Positions 8,588 through 16,051 of a stretch of 64,000 nt of DNA are shown piece after piece. Position 1 is the stretch's first letter. Every line of letters starts with the position of its first letter. Under the pieces are notes generated by a model that had not been told where the DNA came from, searched no databases, and worked only from the letters and a program-made list of their open reading frames with translations. The stretch spans positions 85,199 to 149,198 of the forward strand of contig JAEWRC010000104.1 in the NCBI GenBank assembly GCA_023460175.1, in the 5' to 3' direction. Origin of the DNA: Actinomycetes bacterium (lineage in GTDB: Bacteria; Actinomycetota; Actinomycetes; Mycobacteriales; Mycobacteriaceae). Made by a program: the position numbers and the translations under genes.

Positions 8588-9688
8588 ATGGCAACTAGGG
8601 CATCGGGTGAGCCGATCCGCGGCCTCATCCTCACCGCGCTGGCCGAATCGGACCGGCCCATCAGCACCGCCGAACTTCGGCGACGGCTGTCGATCGGGTT
8701 CGACGTCTACGTGTTGAACGAGACGCTGTATCGCAGCCTGTCGATCCTGGCGCGCCGCGGCGACGTCGCCCGGATCGAGAGCCGGGGCCGCTCGGCGCTG
8801 TGGCAACTGCGCGTCGAGGACCCCGACGTTGTGGGCACCCCCGACGTTGCGGTCGCCCCGCCGGCGCCGGTGCACCGACCGCCGGAGCGCGGCTGGCGCA
8901 CCGGCACCGACTGCCTGAAGATCCTGCGCAGCGACGGCGTGCTGCTTCACATGAACCAGCGCGGCTGTCTGGTGCTCGGACTCGACCACGACGAGCAGAA
9001 GTTCGGCATGCCGTGGTTGGATCTGCTGCCCGAGCAGATCCGCAGTCAGGGCCTGCTGGCATTGCGCGACGCCGTCGACGGCTCCCGGTCCACCTTCGCC
9101 GGAGTCACCATGGGCACCGACGGTCAGCCGCAGTACTGGGACAACGTACTGACCCCGATCGAGGGGGAGGACGGCCGGATCCGGGAGATCCTGTGCACGT
9201 CCCGCGACGTCACCGATCAGGTCCGACGGGGTGAGGCCGCCGGCGCCGCAGCGTCGCGACAACCGGGGCCGGCAGCGTCCGGAGGAGCGGGCCGGCAGCG
9301 GCGCGGCGGGGCGGTCGCCGACCGGCTCAACCGGCTGTTCGAGACCATCCGGGCACCGGGGCAGGGGCAGTACACGAACTCCGAGGTGTTGCGGGCCCTG
9401 GCCGACCGCGGGGTGTACCTCTCGGCGCCGTACCTGTCGCAGCTGCGGCGCGGGAACCGCAAGCGGCCCTCGGAGGCGACGGTCAACGCGTTGGCCGAAT
9501 TCTTCGGGGTGCTGCCGGTGTACTTCGCCGACACCTACGACGAGGAGGACCTGCAGTACCTGGTCCGCCTGGACAAGGATCTGCGCTGGCTGGAGCTGAC
9601 CCACGACCCGGAAGTCCGACGGTTGACCACGATGCTGCTCGAGCTGCCGGCGCCGGAGCAGGGCAAGCTGTGGGGATACCTCGACTGA
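8588..9688 (+). CDS. Winged helix-PAS-EspR-like fusion transcription regulator
   Basis: A 366-residue protein with three parts. Residues about 5-75 look like a winged helix (PIRGLILTALAESDRPISTA, later YRSLSILARRGDVARI). Residues about 105-215 form a PAS domain ending in VLTPIEGEDGRIREILCTSR and the usual DVTDQ tail. Residues about 245-366 closely resemble the whole of EspR (Rv3849) as I remember it: RLNRLFETI, then TNSEVLRALADRG, SAPYLSQLRRGNRKRPS, LAEFFGVLPVYF and LRWLELTHD. EspR is a nucleoid-associated regulator of ESX-1 and cell-wall genes. ATG 8588 follows a G-rich ribosome binding site. This is a sensor-linked EspR variant; the signal is unknown. Confidence 0.8.
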   Translation: MATRASGEPIRGLILTALAESDRPISTAELRRRLSIGFDVYVLNETLYRSLSILARRGDVARIESRGRSALWQLRVEDPDVVGTPDVAVAPPAPVHRPPERGWRTGTDCLKILRSDGVLLHMNQRGCLVLGLDHDEQKFGMPWLDLLPEQIRSQGLLALRDAVDGSRSTFAGVTMGTDGQPQYWDNVLTPIEGEDGRIREILCTSRDVTDQVRRGEAAGAAASRQPGPAASGGAGRQRRGGAVADRLNRLFETIRAPGQGQYTNSEVLRALADRGVYLSAPYLSQLRRGNRKRPSEATVNALAEFFGVLPVYFADTYDEEDLQYLVRLDKDLRWLELTHDPEVRRLTTMLLELPAPEQGKLWGYLD

Positions 9689-9702
9689 GCCGGCGCGCTG
9701 AG

Positions 9703-10068
9703 CTAGAGGTCCGGGGCGGCTTCGCGTTCCCGTTCGTTGCGCATCTCGTCGACCGTGAGCCGATCCTCGAGATTCTGTTCCCGGTAGGCCAATTGGCCGA
9801 CGCGCTGCGCGATCACCGGCGCGGTGATCACCGTGAACAGGCCCGTCAGGATCAGCATGCCGATGTCGGCGTTGCCCTGCATGCGCGTCGCGGCCCCGGC
9901 GAGGACCAGCAGCAGGCCCAGCACCTGGGGCTTGGTGGCGGCGTGCATGCGCGAGAGCGTGTCGGGGAACCGCACCACGCCGATGGCCGCGGTCAGGGCC
10001 AGCGCCGAGCCGCCGAGGATCAGCGTGCCGGCGATGACGTCGATCAGGTCCAACTCGCTCAGGTTCAT
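9703..10068 (-). CDS. mrpG: Mrp antiporter subunit G
   Basis: Last gene of the mrp operon; 121 residues with three hydrophobic helices (about 10-30, 40-58, 68-88) and the MnhG/PhaG hallmark IGVVRFPDTLSRMHAATKP. Subunit of the Na+(K+)/H+ antiporter complex in the plasma membrane. ATG at 10068 overlaps the mrpF stop as ATGA; the longer open frame upstream is only read-through of mrpF in another frame. The charged C-terminal tail (about 95-121) is cytoplasmic. Confidence 0.93.
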   Translation of the reverse strand: MNLSELDLIDVIAGTLILGGSALALTAAIGVVRFPDTLSRMHAATKPQVLGLLLVLAGAATRMQGNADIGMLILTGLFTVITAPVIAQRVGQLAYREQNLEDRLTVDEMRNEREREAAPDL

Positions 10069-10343
10069 CGGGTCACCTCCGGGCTCTGGATGTCCGGCAC
10101 CCGGAATCGGGCGATGCTGACCGAGCCGACGAAGCTGATCAGCGACAGGGCGGCCATGCTGTAGGTGACCGTGCTGTCCAGGCTGAACGCGGCCCACGTG
10201 CCGATCCCGCACATGGTCACGGCGATCATGGTGTCCAGCGACACCAGCCGGTCCAGCGTGCTGGGGCCCGACAGCAGCCGGAACATGGTGATGGCCGCGG
10301 CCGACGACAGCATGATGCCGGCCAGGACCCAGACGACGATCAT
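10065..10343 (-). CDS. mrpF: Mrp antiporter subunit F
   Basis: A 92-residue protein with three predicted transmembrane helices and the MnhF/MrpF signature RLLSGPSTLDRLVSLDTM. Small subunit of the hetero-oligomeric Na+/H+ antiporter. It overlaps mrpE upstream (ATG at 10343 over the mrpE TGA) and mrpG downstream, each by four bases, so translation of the three is coupled. Size and position in the ACDEFG order match other actinobacterial mrp operons. Confidence 0.92.
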   Translation of the reverse strand: MIVVWVLAGIMLSSAAAITMFRLLSGPSTLDRLVSLDTMIAVTMCGIGTWAAFSLDSTVTYSMAALSLISFVGSVSIARFRVPDIQSPEVTR

Positions 10344-10951
10344 GTGCGCTCCATCTCCGCATCCGGGTTGGCATCGGCGCCGTTGTCGCCATTGTTGCCG
10401 TTGTCGCCATTGTTGCCGTTGGCCGCGGGCCGCCACTCCTCGTCCCGCTCGAAGGCGCGGATCAGGAGCCGCTCCACCCAGGCGGCCTGCCGATAGAACT
10501 TGCTGACCGCCTGCTCGGTGCTGGCGTCGATGACGTGCACGTAGAGCATCCGGCGTTCCTGGTCGATCTCGAGCACGATCGATCCCGGGATGACGTTCAT
10601 GATGTTGACCGACAGCGCGAGCACCAGATCGGACTTGAGGTTCATGTGGGCCCGCAGCACCGCGGTGATCGGCGGTCCCGTCGGCCGGATGGCCAGCCAC
10701 GCGATCTGGGTGCTGGACAGCACCAGCGACCACGCCACCCGCAGGATGAGATAGGCCAGCGAGATGGGGTGGACGCGGCCCTCCACCGGGACGGGAGGCA
10801 GCGGCAGCAGCACGGTGATGACCAGCGCGAGGGCCAGGCCGCTGATCACGTTGGCCGCGGAGAAGCTGCCCCACAACAGGATCCAGACCAGCGTCAGCCA
10901 GGTCAGCATCCAGATCCGCAGGACCAGCCAGCGGCCGGTGAATTTCCTCAT
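10340..10951 (-). CDS. mrpE: Mrp antiporter subunit E
   Basis: A 203-residue MnhE/MrpE-family membrane protein. It has N-terminal hydrophobic helices (about 8-60) and the conserved region around LKSDLVLALSVNIMNVIPGS and IDQERRMLYVHVID. The C-terminus carries an extension of about 25 residues, rich in Asn, Gly and Asp, encoded partly by an 18-bp tandem repeat; canonical MrpE proteins end earlier. It overlaps mrpD by four bases. Deletions of MrpE in other bacteria impair antiport; here its role is inferred from the operon. Confidence 0.92.
   Translation of the reverse strand: MRKFTGRWLVLRIWMLTWLTLVWILLWGSFSAANVISGLALALVITVLLPLPPVPVEGRVHPISLAYLILRVAWSLVLSSTQIAWLAIRPTGPPITAVLRAHMNLKSDLVLALSVNIMNVIPGSIVLEIDQERRMLYVHVIDASTEQAVSKFYRQAAWVERLLIRAFERDEEWRPAANGNNGDNGNNGDNGADANPDAEMERT
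10383..10418. repeat. 18-bp tandem repeat (two copies) in the mrpE 3' end
   Basis: The unit TTGTCGCCATTGTTGCCG occurs twice in perfect tandem at 10383-10400 and 10401-10418. It encodes the repeated Asn-Gly-Asp pattern in the MrpE tail. Units of 18 bp keep the frame, so copy number could vary without breaking the protein. Confidence 0.85.
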
Positions 10952-12558
10952 GGGCGATCACCCACCACCGAAGAGATGTATTCGTTGCGATCGAGGACCT
11001 GATCGGCGGCGCGGTCGCTGTAGCTGATGATCGGCCCGGCGAACACGGTCAGGCACAAGCCGACTGCGATCAGCGCGCCCGTCGGCAACAACATGCCGAG
11101 CGGCATCCGGCCGACGTCGTCGCGGTCGGCGAACACCACGTCGTCGTCGGAGTCCTCCAGCAGCGCCGACGGGGAGGCCGCCGACAGTTCGCCCTCGGGG
11201 GCGTCGACCCGCTCGCGCCAGAACGCCTTGGTCCACACCCGGGCCACCACGTAGAGGGTCAGCAGGCTGGTGACCACCGAGCCGCCGACCAGCACCCACG
11301 CCAGCACCGAACCGACCTGTGCGCCGGCCTCGAGGAGCGCCACCTTGCCGATGAAGCCCGAGAACGGCGGAATGCCGCCGAGATTCAGCGCGGGCACCAC
11401 GAACACGAAGGCCAGCACCGGGCTGGCGGCGGCCAACCCGCCGATCCGGCGCAGCGTCGAGGCCCCGGCCTGCCGCTCAATCAGGCCGACCACCAGGAAC
11501 AGCGTGGTCTGCACGATGATGTGGTGCGCCACGTAGTAGATGGCACCGGACATGCCCAGCTGGGTGGACAGCGCGACGCCGAACACCATGTAGCCGATGT
11601 GGCTGACCAGGGTGAAGGACAGCAGACGTTTGATGTCGTTCTGGGCGATGGCACCCAATATGCCGACGATCATGGTCAGCAGCGCGGCGACCAGCAGGAT
11701 GCGGTCCAGTTCGCCGCCCGGGAACAGCAGCGAGTGCGTGCGGATGATCGCGTAGACGCCGACCTTGGTCAGCAGGCCGGCGAACACCGCGGTGACCGGC
11801 GCCGGCGCGGTGGGGTAGGAGTCGGGCAGCCAGGCCGACAGCGGGAAGACCGCGGCCTTGATGCCGAACGCGACCAATAGCACGGCGAACAGCGCGCTGC
11901 GGGTGCCGCCGCTGATGTCGTCGAGCCGCAGCGCGAGTTCGGCCATGTTCAGCGTGCCGGTGGCCGCGTAGACCAGGGCCAGGCCGAACAGGAAGATCAG
12001 CGACGAGACCATCGAGACCATCACGTAGGTGATGCCGGCGCGCACCCGGTCCTTGCTGGCCCCGATGGTCAGCAACACGAAGCTCGCGGTCAGCAGCACC
12101 TCGAAGCCGATGAACAGGTTGAACAGGTCGCCGGCCAGGAAGGCGTAACACACGCCCGCCGACAGGACCAGATAGGTGGGCAGGAAGATCGACACCGGCT
12201 GCTGCTCGTCGCCGTCGCGGATACCCTGCCCGATGGCGTAGTAGACCACCGTCAGCAGCACGACCGTGGACACGATCAGCATCAGCGCCGAGAGCCGGTC
12301 GACCACCAGCGTGATGCCCAGCGGCCCCATCCCGGGCTCGGATTCGCCCCAGCCGCCGACGTGCACGGCGATGGTGCCGTACCGGTCGGACAGATACAGC
12401 AGCACCGCGCACACCGCGACGATGGCCGACAGCGAGAACAGCGTGAGAAACCGCTGCAGCCGCGGCCGCCGGCCGGCGATCAGCGACACCGCCGCGCCGA
12501 GCAGCGAGATCAGGACCGGCAGCGGGACCAGCCCCGGGCCGAGGTGTTCGGAGATCAT
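10948..12558 (-). CDS. mrpD: Mrp antiporter subunit D
   Basis: A 536-residue polytopic protein homologous to NADH dehydrogenase subunits ND2/ND4/ND5 (Proton_antipo_M). About 14 helices are predicted. Conserved features include the ion-translocation segment with KAAVFPLSAWLPDSYPTAPAP (about residues 225-245; Lys and the PLSxWLPxA/SYxxAP core) and LLSFTLVSHIGYMVFG (about 305-320). It forms the core channel with MrpA. Start and stop overlap mrpC and mrpE by four bases each. A hydrophilic acidic insertion near residues 450-475 (SALLEDSDDDVVF) is unusual but cytoplasmic by prediction. Confidence 0.95.
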   Translation of the reverse strand: MISEHLGPGLVPLPVLISLLGAAVSLIAGRRPRLQRFLTLFSLSAIVAVCAVLLYLSDRYGTIAVHVGGWGESEPGMGPLGITLVVDRLSALMLIVSTVVLLTVVYYAIGQGIRDGDEQQPVSIFLPTYLVLSAGVCYAFLAGDLFNLFIGFEVLLTASFVLLTIGASKDRVRAGITYVMVSMVSSLIFLFGLALVYAATGTLNMAELALRLDDISGGTRSALFAVLLVAFGIKAAVFPLSAWLPDSYPTAPAPVTAVFAGLLTKVGVYAIIRTHSLLFPGGELDRILLVAALLTMIVGILGAIAQNDIKRLLSFTLVSHIGYMVFGVALSTQLGMSGAIYYVAHHIIVQTTLFLVVGLIERQAGASTLRRIGGLAAASPVLAFVFVVPALNLGGIPPFSGFIGKVALLEAGAQVGSVLAWVLVGGSVVTSLLTLYVVARVWTKAFWRERVDAPEGELSAASPSALLEDSDDDVVFADRDDVGRMPLGMLLPTGALIAVGLCLTVFAGPIISYSDRAADQVLDRNEYISSVVGDRP

Positions 12559-13034
12559 CGCGATCCCTCCCGGCCCGGCAGGGCGTCGAGCTCGTCGGGT
12601 TCGTCGGTGTCGGGATGGGTGATGGCGGCCTCGTCGATGTCGTCGGCGTCGAGGTCGGAGATGTCCGCGGTTTCGGCGGCCTTCGAGATACTGGTGTCCT
12701 CGATGTCGTCGGCGACCTCTTCGGCGGTGGTCAGTCGGTAGGAGCGGTAGGTCAACGCCAGCACAAAGGCGGCCACGCCCATGGTGATCACGATGGCGGT
12801 CAGGATCATCGCCTGTGCCAGCGGATCGGCGGTGCTGGTCCCGTCGGCGCTGCTGCGTCCGTACACCGGCGGATTGCCCGCGCGCCCGCCGGCCGACAGG
12901 ATCAGCAGGTTCATGCCGTTGCTCACCAGCAGCAGACCCAGCAGCATCCGGGTCAGGTTGCGTTCCAGCAGCATGTACACGCCGCAGCTGATGAGTGCGC
13001 CGATGAGTACCAGCTGGAGGAGGTAGGGGGTCAT
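12555..13034 (-). CDS. mrpC: Mrp antiporter subunit C
   Basis: A 159-residue NuoK-like protein with three helices: about 4-24, 28-46 (LLGLLLVSNGMNLLILSAG) and 72-94 (AQAMILTAIVITMGVAAF). The DPLAQAMILTAIVI motif is diagnostic of MnhC/MrpC. The C-terminal extension (about 110-159) is long and strongly acidic (Asp/Glu-rich), which is longer than in Bacillus MrpC (about 113 residues) and looks cytoplasmic. It is translationally coupled by ATGA overlaps to mrpA and mrpD. Confidence 0.93.
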   Translation of the reverse strand: MTPYLLQLVLIGALISCGVYMLLERNLTRMLLGLLLVSNGMNLLILSAGGRAGNPPVYGRSSADGTSTADPLAQAMILTAIVITMGVAAFVLALTYRSYRLTTAEEVADDIEDTSISKAAETADISDLDADDIDEAAITHPDTDEPDELDALPGREGSR

Positions 13035-15925
13035 CGCGCCCCCATCTTCGGCACGTGGGCCCAGTTGGCGACCTCTTCGTCGAGGCGCGCTCCCAGGCTG
13101 CGCAGCACGTCGAGCACCAGTCCGACGACGATCAGGTAGACGCCGAGGTCGAAGAACAGCGCGGTGACGAACTTGATGTGGCCCAGGATCGGGACGTCGA
13201 ACTCGATCAGCGCCGAGGACAGCGGCGGCGCACCCAGCAGCAGCGAGCCGACCGCGGTGCCGGCGGCCAGCGCCAGGCCCGCGCCCAGGATCTTGCCGGC
13301 GTCCAGCGGCAGGGCCTCGCCCAGTTCGTAGCGGCCGCCGGCCAGGTAGCGCAGCACCAGCGCCAGGCCCGCGGTGAGCCCGCCGGCGAAGCCGCCGCCC
13401 GGGGTGTTGTGGCCGGTGAAGAAGAAGTACGCCGAGAGCACCATGATCAGCGGGAAGATCAGCCGCGTGGCCACCTCCAGCACCAGGGAGCGGGCACGCG
13501 GGTCGCGGTATTCGCTGCCGCGCAGCCAGGTGATGTCGCCGACGGCCGGGCTGTAGCTGGTGCTGATCATGCCGATGTCGGGCTGGCCGGCATCGGCGAT
13601 GCGGGGCGCGACGCCGAAGCGCCGGTTGCGGAACACCAGCGAGGCGACGCCGGTGGCCGCCACCACCAGCACCGAGATCTCGCCCAGGGTGTCCCAGGCG
13701 CGGATGTCGACGAGGATGACGTTGACGGTGTTGGCCCCGTGGCCGCGCAGGTAGGCAGCGTCGGGCAGCAGGTCGGCGATGGGGCGCCCGTCGCGCGCGG
13801 CCATGGCGAACGCGGCCAGGCCCGTGACAGTGGAGCCGACGGCGATCGCCAGCAGCGCCCGCGGGAGCCGGAACCGGCGCATCTGCGCTATCTCGGCCTC
13901 GGCGGGCAGCGTGCGCAGCACCAGCACGAACACCACCAGCGTCAGGGTCTCCACCAGGAATTGGGTGAGCGCCAGGTCGGGGGCGCCGTGGAAGGCGAAG
14001 ATGGCGCCGCAGCCGTAGCCGGTGAGGCCCACCAGCAGCACCGCGGCCAGCCGATTACGCAGCAACGCCGCGCCCAGCGCACCGCAGACCATCAGCACCC
14101 CGACGATCACCTGCAACGGTTCGTCCCACAGCGCGATTTCGGGACGGTCGCGCGCGCCCAGCAGCAGCACGCCCACGGGCAGCAGCACCAGGGTGATCAG
14201 GATGGTCGACTGGGTGGCCGGCAGCGAACCGCGCTGCGTCGAACCGGTCAGCTTGATCGACAGGAAGTCCAGGGCGCGCAGCGTGAAGTCGTACATCCGG
14301 TCGGCGTTGCCCAGCGGCAGGTAGCCGATGCGGGTGCGGCGCAGCCGGGCGCGCAGGAAGAACGCCGCGACGCCGCCGCCGAGCACCAACCCCGACAGCA
14401 GCAGCGGCAGGTTGAACCCGTGCCACAGCGCCAGGTGGTACTCGAGTCCGCCCGGCAGCGTGTTGGCGTACGGCGCGAGGATGCGCTCCAGCGCAGCCGG
14501 CACCAGCCCGAACCCGAGGCCCGCCAGCGCCAGGACGGCCGGCGGCGCCATGAACGCCACCTTCGGTTTGTGCAGGTCGGCGACGCGGGTGCTGGGAACC
14601 CGTAAACCCTTGCGGGCGAACGCGCCCCACAGGAAGCGCAGGCTGTAGATGGTGGTGAACAACGAGCCGAGGACGACACCGGCCAACACGTACGGCGCCC
14701 ACGGTCCCAGCGCGTGGCTGTGCAGCAGCGTTTCGAACGCGGCTTCCTTGCCGATGAAGCCGAGGAACGGCGGCAGCGACGCCATGCTGGCCGTCGCCAG
14801 CGCCGCGATGGCGAACAGCCACGGCGCCTTGTCGCCCAGCCAGGCCAGCCGGCGGATGTCGCGGGTGGCGGTCGAGTGGTCGATGATGCCGACCACCATG
14901 AACAGCGCGGCCTTGAACATCGCGTGGGCGCACAACATGGTCAGGCCGGCCAGCATCAGGTTGCCGCCGCCGGCGCCGACCAGCACCGTGATCAGGCCCA
15001 GCTGACTGACCGTGCCGAAGGCCAGGATGAGCTTGAGGTCGTATTCGCGCACGGCCCGCCAGCCGGCCAACAACATGGTCGCCACGCCGAGGATCACCAC
15101 CATCGGCCGCCAGGGCGCCGCGTCGGCGAAGCCGGGCGTCATCCGGGCGATCAGGTAGACCCCGGCCTTCACCATGGCCGCCGCGTGCAGGTAGGCGCTG
15201 ACGGGGGTGGGGGCGGCCATGGCGCCGGGCAGCCAGAAGTGCATCGGAACGATCGCCGACTTCGACAGCGCACCGACCAGGACCAGGATCAGCGCGATGT
15301 CGATGGCCAGGCCCGTCGGCGGGTTGGCCACCAGCTCGGAGAGCAGATAGGTCCCGGAGGCCTGCCCGAGGATCACGATGCCGACCAGCATCGCCAGCCC
15401 GCCGAAGGTGGTCACCAGCAGCGCCTGGGTGGCGGCGCGGCGGCTGGTGGCCCGTTCCGCGTAGTGGCCCACCAGCAGGAACGACAACACCGTCGTCAGT
15501 TCCCAGAAGACGTAGAGCAGCAGCGTGTTGTCGGCGACCACCAGGCCGAACATGGTGCCGGAGAAGGCGACCAGTTCGGCGGCGAAGCTGGGCAGCCGAT
15601 TCTCCATGCGGCCGTCGCGATGGTGGAAGTAGCTGCCGCAGTAGAACAGCACCAGCGCGCCGATGGCCAGCACCAGCACGCTCATGATCGCGGCCAGGGT
15701 GTCGAACCGCAGGTCGATGTCCATCGCCAGCTCGGGCACCCACTCGATGCGCACATGGTGGGCCGCATCGCCGCGGTTCTCGGCCGTGGGCCAGTAGGCC
15801 ACCACCCAGATCAGCGACAGCAGCGGTACGAGTGCCAGTGGGTAGAACGCGCGCCGCCCCCACCTGTTCACCAACAGCGGCGCGACAGTGGCAGCGACCG
15901 CGTGGGCGAACAGGACGGCGAGCAT
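13031..15925 (-). CDS. mrpA: Mrp antiporter fused subunits A and B
   Basis: The first gene of the operon encodes a 964-residue protein: an ND5-like MrpA part (about 1-650, with KSAIVPMHFWLPGAMAAPTP and the YLHAAAMVKAGVYL segment), an MrpA C-terminal region (DUF4040, MBH, about 650-800), and an MrpB domain (about 820-945) with FFFTGHNTPGGGFAGGLTAG. The A/B fusion explains why no separate mrpB is present and is common in actinobacteria. The complex exchanges Na+ or K+ for H+ for pH and salt tolerance. M. tuberculosis lacks this operon as far as I recall. All downstream genes overlap by ATGA, suggesting equimolar synthesis. Confidence 0.95.
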   Translation of the reverse strand: MLAVLFAHAVAATVAPLLVNRWGRRAFYPLALVPLLSLIWVVAYWPTAENRGDAAHHVRIEWVPELAMDIDLRFDTLAAIMSVLVLAIGALVLFYCGSYFHHRDGRMENRLPSFAAELVAFSGTMFGLVVADNTLLLYVFWELTTVLSFLLVGHYAERATSRRAATQALLVTTFGGLAMLVGIVILGQASGTYLLSELVANPPTGLAIDIALILVLVGALSKSAIVPMHFWLPGAMAAPTPVSAYLHAAAMVKAGVYLIARMTPGFADAAPWRPMVVILGVATMLLAGWRAVREYDLKLILAFGTVSQLGLITVLVGAGGGNLMLAGLTMLCAHAMFKAALFMVVGIIDHSTATRDIRRLAWLGDKAPWLFAIAALATASMASLPPFLGFIGKEAAFETLLHSHALGPWAPYVLAGVVLGSLFTTIYSLRFLWGAFARKGLRVPSTRVADLHKPKVAFMAPPAVLALAGLGFGLVPAALERILAPYANTLPGGLEYHLALWHGFNLPLLLSGLVLGGGVAAFFLRARLRRTRIGYLPLGNADRMYDFTLRALDFLSIKLTGSTQRGSLPATQSTILITLVLLPVGVLLLGARDRPEIALWDEPLQVIVGVLMVCGALGAALLRNRLAAVLLVGLTGYGCGAIFAFHGAPDLALTQFLVETLTLVVFVLVLRTLPAEAEIAQMRRFRLPRALLAIAVGSTVTGLAAFAMAARDGRPIADLLPDAAYLRGHGANTVNVILVDIRAWDTLGEISVLVVAATGVASLVFRNRRFGVAPRIADAGQPDIGMISTSYSPAVGDITWLRGSEYRDPRARSLVLEVATRLIFPLIMVLSAYFFFTGHNTPGGGFAGGLTAGLALVLRYLAGGRYELGEALPLDAGKILGAGLALAAGTAVGSLLLGAPPLSSALIEFDVPILGHIKFVTALFFDLGVYLIVVGLVLDVLRSLGARLDEEVANWAHVPKMGAR

Positions 15926-16051
15926 GGCACTCCTAATCTCGGGCGCTGAAGCGCGCCGGGCTCGGGGTGTCAGCCTCTGCGGGCTATGTCTTTCCCGAGA
16001 ATTCTACGGTGTGTCTCAACTCGAACCGTCGCCCACTATCGGCGCAGCGGG

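Noticed and set aside
13055..14605. Plus-strand frame of 516 codons rich in Gln, His, Arg and Gly
   Set aside because: Antisense to mrpA; composition is typical of a GC-rich shadow.
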